From positions 1 through 28,218 of the forward strand of contig PYST01000438.1 in the NCBI GenBank assembly GCA_003049485.1: DNA of 28,218 bases, given 5' to 3'. The translations under genes and the position numbers were made by a program. Shown piece by piece: positions 19,663 to 28,218 of this stretch; the first letter of the stretch is position 1; the number at the start of each line of letters is the position of its first letter. Source of the DNA: Ophioceras dolichostomum (lineage: Eukaryota; Ascomycota; Sordariomycetes; Magnaporthales; Ophioceraceae). The notes under the pieces were generated by a model that saw nothing but the letters and a program-made list of their open reading frames with translations, ran no database searches and was not told the DNA's origin.

Positions 19663-20871
19663 ATGGGACTCGACGACGAAATTCTGGAGACGGCTGAGCT
19701 CCGAAGTGAGATTCTCCGGACCACTTTGTCCGAGATCTCGTCAAGACCAGTCACCAGAGGCGATGGATCCGGAGGCGTCGCAGCAACCGGAGAGGGAGAT
19801 ATGGTGGACGCAACGGCAGATCATTGTTGTGTGATCTGTCTTGACGTCGTGTCGAACGGGTGCGAGGCGACGCCGTGCGGTCATCATAACTACGACTTCG
19901 CCTGCCTCATGGGCTGGCTGGCGCACAACTCATCGTGCCCTTTGTGCAAGGCCGACATCAAGGAAGTCCATCATGAGTTCGCCGATGGTGGGAGGACGTG
20001 GCAGACCTGGCCCGTCCCTCCGCCGTCTCCGCCGCCTGCGCGGAACGAGGGAAGTGCTAGAGCCGCGCTCGAGCCTGAGCATGCCTTTTCCAGGTCGAGG
20101 TGGTCTCGCCCCAGGAGACGCCGGCCATCGCCACCTCCCGGACCTTCGCCTCCGAGCATGGCCGACGAACTGGCGCGCCGCCGTCGTGTCTACCAGCGCA
20201 AGCTCTACTCACTCCATGTCGGAACGAACCGCATCACGCGGTACACAGACCTCACACCCCAGATGTTCAAGGACGACCCAACCCTTGTCTCTCGTGCACG
20301 GCTCTGGCTTCGGAGGGAGCTGCAGGTCTTCGACTTCTTATGTGTCGCTGGGCTAGGTGTGGAGACCTCGGCATCCTCCTCCTCCTCCTCAGTCAGCAAT
20401 AGTGTCGTCGGTCCTACGGCCGCGAGACGACGCTTGACGGGCAACGCCGAGTTTCTCCTGGAATACATCGTCGCCATCCTGAAGTCGATAGACCTCCGCG
20501 GCAGCAGGGGGCAGGCCGAGGAGATGCTCCAGGAGTTTCTGGGGAGGGACAACACTCGGCTGTTCCTGCACGAGCTGCGTGCTTGGCTTCGGAGCCCCTA
20601 CATGTCGCTCCAGGCGTGGGACGCTCACGTGCAGTACGACGACAACGAGCTGGCGAACCGCCACCGGACGGGAAATGGTGGTGTAGGTGGCGCTCACGTG
20701 GATGCCACCACCGGTCGACTAGATCGCTACCAACAACACGGCGGCAGCCTTGCGAGACGGCGCGGAGATCACTGGCGGCCTGCTCAAGATCGGTACAGCC
20801 CGTACGGGCCGTGCGGTACCCTTCCCCGTCGCGGCGGCCACCGACATGCTCGCGGCGAGTCGATATCATGA
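19663..20871 (+). CDS. TOPORS-like RING-finger E3 ligase
   Basis: Single exon, 402 aa from the first in-frame ATG (AGAAATGG context). An acidic N terminus is followed by a RING finger (about 56-95): CVIC, PCGHH, NYDFACL, then CPLC. The ligands are C56, C59, C72, H74, C81, C92 and C95, with Asp78 at the place where a Cys or His usually stands. A Pro/Arg-rich linker leads to a second conserved block (about 172-225) with RKLYSLHVGTNRITRYTDLT and RARLWLRRELQVF. This matches the region after the RING in TOPORS proteins (RQLYR...RYRDIS...WLKREL). A third block (about 260-324; EFLLEYIVAILKSIDLRG, LQEFLGRDNTRLFLHELRAWL) is the PWI-like helical part. TOPORS proteins are nuclear ubiquitin and SUMO ligases, so nuclear E3 activity is expected by family. 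The tail is Gly/Arg/His-rich. The promoter is shared with SLD2. Confidence 0.8.
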   Translation: MGLDDEILETAELRSEILRTTLSEISSRPVTRGDGSGGVAATGEGDMVDATADHCCVICLDVVSNGCEATPCGHHNYDFACLMGWLAHNSSCPLCKADIKEVHHEFADGGRTWQTWPVPPPSPPPARNEGSARAALEPEHAFSRSRWSRPRRRRPSPPPGPSPPSMADELARRRRVYQRKLYSLHVGTNRITRYTDLTPQMFKDDPTLVSRARLWLRRELQVFDFLCVAGLGVETSASSSSSSVSNSVVGPTAARRRLTGNAEFLLEYIVAILKSIDLRGSRGQAEEMLQEFLGRDNTRLFLHELRAWLRSPYMSLQAWDAHVQYDDNELANRHRTGNGGVGGAHVDATTGRLDRYQQHGGSLARRRGDHWRPAQDRYSPYGPCGTLPRRGGHRHARGESIS

Positions 20872-21658
20872 TGCGCAATTTCTCCTCGACGGAGACTATT
20901 AGAAGGACATTTAAGGGATTCGAAGTTGAGCGATGAAACAAGCATCTACGACTTCAGTCGGAAGTTTATTTGTTTGATAGCGGCTACCCGACATCTCAGG
21001 CCTCACTCAGCGCTAGAGATTCGGCTGGTATGGCTGATCTCCTTATTACATGCCAGCCGACTTGGCCGCTGCCTACCACCCAGCTCTGCTTTCAGTAGGT
21101 CATCAACACGTTCTTGTTTGTCGTTCCAAGAAGCTGGCGCCAATCGCCCTACTGTTCAGTAATTGCGACCGCTTGCGCTGTGTTAGCCGCAGAATTCGTA
21201 AGCCAAGAGATATCAGCAAGGCTGGTCAAGGCTGGTCAGCAGCTGGCTCCCGTTGGTTGAAGACTTGCATTAGACCCTTATTCAACTCATAGCCTCTCTT
21301 TGACCGCGCGGTTACAAAGCTCGCGATTTATAACGCAGCCTCGGTGCAAGGCGGACGGAGCTTTACACTGGAGTTTGCGGGGTGTCCTTTTTGCCGCACA
21401 TCCCGGTGGTTGATTTATAAGCAAAAGCTCGCGTCCGAGTTTGTCGCTTGCCGCGAGACTCCGGCTGGATGGTTGGAAATATCGCGACAGATCTTTTTTG
21501 AAAGAAAATAAATCTGAAGAGTCTACGAAAACTCTCCCGTCATTTTTGATCTCGAATCTGTGTAGCGTGTTTATATTTATCTCGTCTTACGAGACCTTGC
21601 ACTTGTATATTGTCATCACTTACACCCGAAAGGGAGGCCCAGCACCACCAAAACCATC
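20872..21658. other. Intergenic region, promoter of the DsbA-like gene
   Basis: About 790 bases between two rightward genes, with no convincing coding frame. It contains a direct duplication of AAGGCTGGTC (21218-21237) and an AT-rich stretch near 21410-21600, including GATTTATAAGC near 21413, which probably contains the promoter and leader of the downstream gene. Confidence 0.5.
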
Positions 21659-22517
21659 ATGACGAACTTTTCGATCAAGGTCATCTCCGACACCATATGT
21701 CCTTTTGTAAGTCTTTCATGGAAATTTTTCTTTTGAACTCCTTCTCTAGTACTCTGGTGCTGAGAGGCACCCTGACCCTGGGATTGAAGGTTCCAATACT
21801 CTCCAGGAATATCTCGTCTAACTTCACTCTCCACCACCATCAACCACCCACACGCAGTGCTACCTAGGCAAAAAGCGCCTGGAAAAGGCCATCGAGGTCT
21901 ACAAAATGACTACGCCGAGCGGCTCGTCCGACACCTTCACCGTGACGTGGCACCCCTTCTACCTAGACCCGACGCTCTCCGGGCCCAGCCTGCCCGTCAA
22001 CGAGGCCATGGCCCGCAAGTTCGGCCCGGACCGGGTCTCGTTCCTCAACGCGCGCATGAAGGCCATGGGCGCGGCCGAGGGCATCGACTTCAGCTTCCAG
22101 GGCCGGCTGGGCAACACGCGCGACTCGCACCGGCTAGTGCAGCTCGCCAAGACTAAAGACCCGGAAGCGCAGGATAAGGTTGTGAATAGTTTGTTCAGGT
22201 CGTACTTCGAGGAGGGAGGAGACGTCACGTCGGTTGATATGCTGGTTGCTGCGGGGGTGAAGGCTGGGCTGGATGGGAGGGAGGTGCGCGAGTGGTTGGA
22301 GAACGGGAAAGGGGGGAAAGAGGTCGATGAGGAGGTGGAGGTCGCGTATAGGAAGGGCGTGCATGGCGTGCCGCATTTTATTATAAATGATGAGTTTGAG
22401 ATCGGCGGCGCGCAGGATGTGGGTACGTTCTTGGAGGAGTTTGCGATGGTGAAGGAGGCTGCGGCTGGGTCGAGGAAGGGGACGGAGAAGGCGGGGGATT
22501 CATCGATGTGCTGTTAG
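21659..22517 (+). CDS. DsbA-family (FrnE-like) thioredoxin-fold protein
   Basis: Exons are 21659-21706 and 21858-22517, with a 151-nt intron (GTAAGT, CTAAC branch-like site, CGCAG, phase 0); product 235 aa. The join gives MTNFSIKVISDTICPF then CYLGKKRLEKAI, the FrnE-type N terminus with a CPFC motif (C14, C17) and the following YLGK typical of the family. The helical insertion domain occupies about 60-150. The cis-proline loop GVPHF (P188) and FIINDEFEIGGAQ complete the thioredoxin fold. There is no signal peptide, so the protein is probably cytosolic. FrnE-like proteins are oxidoreductases or isomerases, first named from a polyketide pathway, but no polyketide genes occur here, so a general redox role is more likely. 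The protein ends in SSMCC, a double cysteine not needed for catalysis. Its stop lies 112 bases from the stop of the opposing SPC34. Confidence 0.88.
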
Positions 22518-22629
22518 GTCTACTTGTATGTGTTTGGGAGGCGAAGGTGTCCCCAAGGTCCTTCAAATCAGCCAGACGTGCTGGCGTTCAGTGGGGTATC
22601 ATTATCATATGTGTGCATTTGTCTGGGTA

Positions 22630-23507
22630 TTACATGTTGAGAAGCCCGCCGAGGTCTTTGTCCATGGCTCGTAGGCGCTCCTGGAGCTCCTTTTTCTTTC
22701 TGTCCAGCTCCCTGGCCTCCTCTTCTTCTCTCCTTAAGTCCTCCTCTGTGAAACCACTGTCGGCGGCCACATCATCATTCTCATCCACGTCCATGCCGTC
22801 CTCGTCATCCTCTTCGTCATCGCCCCCGAAGTGATCCTTGTTCATCTGGTCCAACCGCTGGCCCTGCTCGGCGACGCGCGCCTCGTAGTAAGCTAATGTG
22901 TTGGACTGGTGCGCGTACCGCTGGCGCAGGACAGGGATGCGCTCCAGCGCACCGGGGAGAGGATACACCTGGCAGAGCTTCTCGGCGCCGCGAAGCAAGA
23001 CCTCGATGTCGACGTCGCCGGCTCCCGTGCCCTGCCGCCGGACGATCTGGCCGTGCAGGTCCCCGCCGAGCACGGCGGCTACGGCGGTGTTACGCCGTGC
23101 GCCTCCTGCCCCGCCTCCTGCCCCTGCCACGCCGCGGCTCCCTTGGACTGGACCGGTCGTCACCTCGCCGCCCGCGACGTTGAATACGGTCTGCCGCCGC
23201 TTCTTCGCTCCGCCGTCTGGGCTCGCGGGGCGGCTGTGCAGCTGCGAGGGCTGTGGCGGGGGGACGGAGAAGAGCGCGCGTTCGTGAACCTCGGTGTCTC
23301 GGATCAGCGAGGTGATATCGTGGTTCGAGAGGAGCGCGTTCGTGAAGATCTTTGGTGGTGGGAAGCTGTACGAAATTTGGTTCGTTAACCGTTCAAGTCC
23401 CGTGAAGCATGCCTATAGTCGGAGGTGTACGCGTCATCTTACGGGAGGCTGTCAATGCCTTGGCAAGATATTGAAATCTGCTCTAGGTGTGCTGAGATGA
23501 GAGACAT
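22630..23507 (-). CDS. SPC34: DASH complex subunit Spc34
   Basis: Structural subunit of the fungal DASH/Dam1 complex, which couples kinetochores to spindle microtubules. Exons are 23507-23443 (65 nt) and 23365-22630. The 77-nt intron (23442-23366, GTAAGA...TACAG) splits a Pro codon; product 266 aa. The spliced N terminus, MSLISAHLEQISISCQ then SLPFPPPKIFTNALLSNHDI, matches the Spc34 family, followed by TSLIRDTEVHERALFS (about 40-55). The frame continues through VFNVAGGEVTTGP and the conserved YPLPGALERIPVLRQRY region. An acidic linker (about 206-222, GGDDEEDDEDGMDVDEN) precedes a C-terminal coiled coil (about 228-266, Glu/Arg/Lys-rich with Leu heptads). Without the first exon no ATG opens this frame at the family-conserved N terminus. 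The gene is convergent with the DsbA-like gene, and the 112-base gap implies overlapping 3' UTRs. Confidence 0.92.
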
Positions 23508-25038
23508 GGCCACGGACGTGACTTCGGGAGGTTCTGAGCGGCGGTGGCACCCGATCGACGCCTGATATTTTACAAATGTCGGGAGTATAACAGGGGTCCT
23601 CAATAAGGCGGTATGGAAGCCCTCTATGTTCTAGAAGGACCGATTAATTTGCGGTGACAGACCATGTGGAAATCGTTTCATGTCTTGCTGAGAGGCGGAA
23701 ACAAAACATTAGGAGCCCGCAAGTGCACGCGGCGGCGCGTCGTTGGCGGGGTTGATTTGACCCGTCGTACCGGTGCCGGGTGGGGCATCATTGACCTGGC
23801 GGCGGTGGCAGCACACAGAGCCACCGAGTCCGAAATTTTGAACAACTTGCAAAATTTTCTTCCTCGCATTCAAAACGTGTCCCCTTTCTTACAGCAAGTC
23901 GGTACCACATCCCTCACGTTACCGGTGAGCAGCAAGCGTCAAGTGGAGATCGAGACACCGTGCCCTGTGACAGGCGGAAGCCATGACGAGGTCATCGCTG
24001 GCTGGACATGGACAGTTGTGCTGCCCCTCCGCCGAGATGCGACGCTGCACGGAATCGCTTCCACTCCACAGCGCTGTGTTCTTTCACAGTTTAATTATGT
24101 GTCACTCCCTCATCGGCCACCAGAGCACACCGAGGGCGGTCAGTTTCTCCCTTCAGGACGAGACTTCGTTAACGTCGGACAGGAGCTCGAGTCTGGCCTA
24201 AACTGCCGATACCGCGCAGGAGACTAGAGCTGCGCAGCTCCTCCCACTTCCATCTAGGCACCGATCATGAAGTCGGCCTCGTGGCACTTTCACTGCTGTT
24301 ACCGCTCCTCTCGTCCAAGCAGTTTTTTTCTTTTTTTCTCCTGCTCCACCTTCTTGCACCCGCCTGCACATTCCTTTTCCTCGCGGTGCAGGCGGGATCA
24401 GCATTGTTCATTTCTCATTGGGCACGAATTCACAACTTACCAGCCCACTGCTACCTCATCCCGCGGCACTGTCTATTTTTTTTTTTTCGAAATTTTTGAT
24501 GCCGTCCACTAGCCCCCCCTCGTTTGTTCAGCCAATGCCTCAGTTCCTCCCCTCTGTACCCCCTTCTACAACTTCCGACACGCTACCCACGACTCTGTCC
24601 AGCCTTGCTGGCGGGCTACTCGGGCTGCCAGCTCACTGCTCCTAAAATATTTCACCTGTCACAGCATAAGCTCCGCATCTGTCGAGTCATCCTCCCATGT
24701 CGAGGACCATGCTTGGGATGCATTGTTCAGGTCGCTTTTTGACGCCTCTCCGCACAATGTCTGTCTCTTGTCAGGGCAGGGGGGGTGAAAAAAGACACGC
24801 GAGACGTGCTCGTTGTTCCGAAAGCATGGGTCTGCCCAGGGACCCAGGGAGGCGATGAGCATTGCTGCCCAAGCTGCCGCCCTCCCGCTTTTGATACTCC
24901 TGTCCTCTGCGCAAGTGCTCCCTTCCGACACAGGCCGATGTCACCAGGCCGCTTTTGCGGGTCAACGCTGAACAGGGTGAGAAAGTCAACCGCGCCAGCG
25001 ATGGTTAGCATGAGGGGATAAGGACTTTAGGGTAAGAC
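23508..25038. other. Intergenic region between SPC34 and the gene at 26274
   Basis: About 1.5 kb upstream of both divergent genes. It holds T-rich tracts (near 24320 and 24475-24495). ATG triplets occur at normal frequency, including at least eight between 24690 and 25020. One frame with a true ATG (23664-24227, 187 codons) has no family-like motifs and is not called. The region near SPC34 (23725-23760) is CG-rich with GCGCGTCG and TTGGCGGGG motifs that could be cell-cycle promoter elements. Confidence 0.5.
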
Positions 25039-25044
25039 TATAAG
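25039..25044 (+). promoter_or_regulatory. Candidate TATA element for the gene at 26274
   Basis: TATAAG within GACTATAAGAGG is followed by a CT-rich stretch suitable for initiation near 25070. The abrupt loss of ATG triplets just upstream (last at 25011) supports a transcript start here. A second TATAAAG at 25231-25237 is an alternative. Confidence 0.4.
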
Positions 25045-26273
25045 AGGGGCTTCGCTCCCTCACATCTACTTTCGGGATTGGAACCTCCATCCGCTTGTCG
25101 AGAGACTCGCTTGATCTCAGGACTTGGACAGCAAAAGCTCTATTTCTCTTACACACTACACTCAAACAACCATTCTGAAACAACTACCACAAGGGCGTAG
25201 TTGCTGTGTCTCTGCATCTCCACGACTGGTTATAAAGTCTTCCCGTCTGGTTTCCCCGGCTTCTGTTTGTTGCTCGCCGCCTTCTCTGAATCCTCGCCTC
25301 CATCACTCCATCACGGCGTCAGCCAGTCTGGACTGGACGCAAGAACCAAGCTGAACTGCAACTTCAATTGGCAAGTTCGGCACTTATTCCGGGCCTCCCA
25401 CATGCCTACCACCTAATCTGCCACCTACCACACCTCACACGACCTACCTACACACACACTCGCACTCGCCCTCCATCACTCCCTCGCACATACGCTGCCA
25501 CATATACCTACCTCCCACACACAGCACGTCATATCTGTCATATCACTCGCTCCCCAGCAGCCCCCAAAGCTGCAAGACACGTTTTCCCCTCCTTCTCCAA
25601 GTCAGCTTCGAGTCTCTTTGGCTGCTGCTGCTGCTGCTAGCTTTGGCTGCTTGAATCTGCTCTCCATCCTCCGTGTGCCGTTCGTTCGTGCGCCCTCGGA
25701 CCAACGCCTATCATAGGCCGCATCCTCCCGCACCCCCGAGGTCGAGAGATTTCCGCCGGCTTTCCCATTCCTATTTCTCTGGACAGCCGCCCGCTCCGTC
25801 AACAAAATCACTACTTGAAATACTACCTTGCTCTTTTTTTCCTCCCGTTTTTCACTTTTTTTTGCTGGAAAATCGCTGGGGCTGCACTTAGCACCGAGCC
25901 AGCAATTCCACCTGTCGACGACATAACTTATCATGACAACCTTCCGGAGTCCAATTTCTTTCCCTCGCTGGAGGTTCATACTCGGGTTGCTGACTCCTTG
26001 ACTTTAATATTTCTGCCTCTTATCTCTTTTTCTCTCCCTTTAAACGGAAGACTCTGTGGTACGGAAAACTTGCCAGACGCCTGGAGATTCTCTGGCCCGG
26101 TCCAGGACCCCAGCACCCAGACATCATCATCCCGTTCCCCGCCATTATTACCCCACATCATCGCTCTAGCCAGCAAGGCAAATTTAGACCGCCACTGATA
26201 AGATCCGGGAAAGCCCCTAAATCCCGCTAAATCGATTTAAACCGGAACAGGCGGTTCCACTGGAATTCCCGCA
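25045..26273 (+). other. Probable long 5' leader, ATG-depleted
   Basis: About 1.2 kb of C/T-rich sequence precede the start codon at 26274. Reading every line, I find only two ATG triplets: one opens a four-residue frame (25402-25416) and one a 22-residue frame (25933-26001). Random sequence would hold about nineteen. It also contains a (GCT)6 run (25621-25638) and CA-rich stretches near 25440-25530. This fits a scanned mRNA leader under selection against upstream starts. Unrecognised introns within the leader are possible. Confidence 0.5.
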
Positions 26274-27320
26274 ATGCCCCGGCCCTCGACGCCGAACATG
26301 GTGAATGCCCCCCGTCCGGCGGGACTGAACTCCCCGCCCCAGACACCAAAATCGGCTTCACCGGCTATGAACCAGCCCGGCAGCCACACACAGGCAAACA
26401 TGCCACAGCAGCAAAGGGCATCTCACCACAACCATCGCCATACGCACAACCGGCGATCCGGATTGCAACCGGGAATCCATCCTCTGGGTAACGGGACCAA
26501 TTTCAGCTACCGGCCACAGTCGTTGCGCCCGGATCAACTGTCGCCCCGCTCCTCCTCATCTTCATCAGCCGAAGACTCCGATTCAGATTCATCCACCAGC
26601 GACAGCCCGCCTCGGTCCCTGAGCTCTCAGCACTCCCGCAAGTCCACCGCACAGCAGCCCGCTCATCGGCCGGTCGAACGACAGCAGACCAGGTCCCCTT
26701 CACCGGTGGCTCGCCTGCGAGCGGCTCGGATGGTCATCGTGGAGTCCACCATCGTGGTAGAGGAGCTGTTCGGGCCCTTCGAGAACCTCGAGGGCATCAA
26801 GGTCCTCCGGCCTTCTCTGATCGAGTACGCCGACTCGGACCGCAGTCGGTCCCGGTCCCGGAACCCGCCGGCCGAGCTGGACCGGAAGATGGTCTCGGAC
26901 CTGCAGGACCTCACGTTCCCTGCCACGGACGACGACGAGGAGGAGGAGGAGTCCGACCTCGACGAGGACCAGTACGAGAAGCTGCTGCTCAAGCAGCGGG
27001 CGGAGGCGCGCTGGAAGCGCATGAGCTCCGGGAGCATCGGCAAGCGCACCATCAGCGAGCGCGGCAGCGACAGCGACGGGGAGGACCTCGTCCACGGCCT
27101 GCCGCACGACGCGGCCGAGGCCGGGCAGCAGACGCGCCGCATGCGCAGGAGGTTCGGCGGCAACCGCGTCAGCCTGCAGTTCCAGGACCCGCCGCCGCCG
27201 CGGATCGACGAGTGCGACGAGCCCGACTCCAGCGAGGAGATCCTGGATGAGGCTGGCCTGCTTCTCGCTCGTGAGCTGCCCTTTTATGACTATATCAGCA
27301 TGGAGGTCGATTCTCCTTGA
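26274..27320 (+). CDS. Disordered acidic/basic protein, unknown function
   Basis: Single exon, 348 aa; I do not recognise a named family. Residues 1-150 are disordered, rich in Pro, Gln, His and Ser, with SP/TP sites and an acidic Ser/Asp run (about 93-112). A short ordered-looking segment follows (about 153-190; VIVESTIVVEELFGPFENLE then KVLRPSLIEYAD). An SR-type patch (190-196) precedes an acidic stretch (219-232). A helix with EKLLLKQRAEARWKRMSSGS then IGKRTISERGSDSDGED (about 235-271) looks like a conserved basic-acidic motif. An Arg-rich patch (288-293, RRMRRR) could be a nuclear signal. The product ends in ARELPFYDYISMEVDSP. The pattern suggests a nuclear regulatory or scaffold protein, but this is inference. 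A long ATG-poor leader upstream suggests translational or complex transcriptional control. The second ATG at 26298 is an alternative start. Confidence 0.75.
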   Translation: MPRPSTPNMVNAPRPAGLNSPPQTPKSASPAMNQPGSHTQANMPQQQRASHHNHRHTHNRRSGLQPGIHPLGNGTNFSYRPQSLRPDQLSPRSSSSSSAEDSDSDSSTSDSPPRSLSSQHSRKSTAQQPAHRPVERQQTRSPSPVARLRAARMVIVESTIVVEELFGPFENLEGIKVLRPSLIEYADSDRSRSRSRNPPAELDRKMVSDLQDLTFPATDDDEEEEESDLDEDQYEKLLLKQRAEARWKRMSSGSIGKRTISERGSDSDGEDLVHGLPHDAAEAGQQTRRMRRRFGGNRVSLQFQDPPPPRIDECDEPDSSEEILDEAGLLLARELPFYDYISMEVDSP

Positions 27321-28218
27321 ATCATATATCATATCACCCACCCATACATACATCCTTTTCTTTTTGTCATCGTTCAGCAACAACGATCCCCTCTCATGGC
27401 CCAAGATGACTTTCCTCTCCTAAACCTGCCGCTGCGATTGCCGCTGGCCGCTGTTTATGTCATGATGATGACCTCTTTTTTCTTCTTCTTTTACAACGGG
27501 ACGACGACGAAGACAACTCGCAACTTCGATGCATAATTTGACTTGGTGGTTGTAGTGGTGCATAGCGTCTGGTCTTGATACCCCCGCCTTTTATTCTCTA
27601 GCCTCGCGCATGAGAATGTTTCTTATCTCTTTTTGTCTCTTCCTTCATCGCGTGTATCGCATGACTGTCTTTCAACAACGACGTCAATCTCTAAACATTC
27701 AACTTAACTTTTAAACATGACTGTTTCTGCTTCACGTTTACGTTCTCACTTTTATTTCTCCCCTGTACTGTGTGTATGTGTTTGTTTCTCACTTGGCATA
27801 TTGTTTCAACATTTTATGCGTGGGTATTTTTTGAAGGAAAGAGAATGCTTCTTTTTTTTTAAACTCTTAGAACTGGACTGGCACTCGCGCATGCCTGGCA
27901 AGGAACGATTCATATTTCTGGCCGGCTCACGGAGTAAATAATGACGGGCATCAATTACATCATGTTGTAAATGCAAGTGGTAGATTTTATATCTCAAAGA
28001 GCCAAGAACCAACCTTCTCAGATGCTAGCTGTATGAAAGACTTGCAGCCGTACCAAGCCTAAGGTTTCTCCATTGCACTGGAAAGGGCAACTCAAAGATA
28101 AGTTAAATAGAGGTGGTGAATGGTTAAATCTGTGACGGTCATGAGGCTCAATTCACGTTTTTCTGCCTCAGGCCGTAGCGCGACGGTTCTGCCTAGGCTC
28201 ACCGCCTAGACCTCACCT
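27321..28218. other. 3' region to window end, no gene seen
   Basis: About 900 bases follow the last stop. It is T-rich and probably includes the 3' UTR. A short inverted repeat, CTAGGC/GCCTAG (28193-28198, 28204-28209), sits at the extreme right edge. No coding frame with family-like sequence and no RNA gene is visible. The window ends before any next gene can be identified. Confidence 0.5.

Noticed and set aside
21659..22517. Secondary-metabolite cluster suggested by the FrnE-like gene
   Set aside because: No polyketide synthase, peptide synthetase, terpene enzyme, transporter or pathway regulator is present; the neighbours are housekeeping genes.
23380..23400. tRNA T-arm-like sequence (CCGTTCAAGTCCCG)
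   Set aside because: It falls inside the SPC34 intron, with no matching A box, anticodon arm or acceptor stem.
23664..24227. 187-codon frame with a true ATG upstream of SPC34 and the gene at 26274
   Set aside because: No recognisable motif, composition unlike the neighbouring genes, and it lies in promoter-like DNA. It would need transcript or conservation evidence.
25815..26198. 127-codon frame with a signal-peptide-like hydrophobic start before the gene at 26274
   Set aside because: It begins with TTG and contains no ATG. The hydrophobic stretch comes from T-rich leader sequence.

Overview
This window is nuclear DNA of a filamentous ascomycete (Pezizomycotina, most likely Sordariomycetes). 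The evidence is GC-rich coding sequence, sparse short introns (73-151 nt) with GTAAG/GTACG/GTATG donors, pyrimidine-rich leaders, and gene families typical of the group: a DIM-2-type DNA methyltransferase, a Sas2-type MYST acetyltransferase, Sld2 and the fungal DASH subunit Spc34. I see no operons, phage genes, CRISPR arrays, rRNA, convincing tRNAs or transposon genes.

Layout. (1) 460-2794 (-): Sas2-like MYST histone acetyltransferase, two exons. (2) 3483-6173 (+): large PPR-like, probably organellar protein, transcribed divergently from gene 1; its 5' end is uncertain. (3) 7260-11394 (+): dim-2 cytosine-5 DNA methyltransferase. Its start codon lies alone in front of a 73-nt intron, and its tail is long, Ser-rich and Asp-rich. 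(4) 11395-14483: 3.1 kb without a supportable gene. (5) 14484-16343 (+): secreted Ser/Thr-rich protein with a six-cysteine module. (6) 17068-19189 (-): SLD2, DNA replication initiation, two exons. (7) 19663-20871 (+): TOPORS-like RING protein, sharing a short divergent promoter with SLD2 that contains a consensus MluI cell-cycle box. (8) 21659-22517 (+): DsbA/FrnE-like thioredoxin-fold protein, two exons, with its CPFC motif split by the intron. (9) 22630-23507 (-): SPC34 of the DASH kinetochore complex, two exons, convergent with gene 8. (10) 26274-27320 (+): disordered conserved-looking protein of unknown function, preceded by an apparent 1.2-kb leader almost free of ATG.

These are independent housekeeping and regulatory genes, not a biosynthetic cluster. 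Two themes recur. Genes 1 and 3 are chromatin modifiers (histone acetylation and DNA methylation) separated by one gene. Genes 6 and 9 serve the cell cycle (CDK-controlled origin firing and chromosome segregation). Five introns were placed by joining reading frames so that family-conserved sequence becomes continuous; none has been checked against transcripts. Family assignments rest on recognised motifs, not on database searches.
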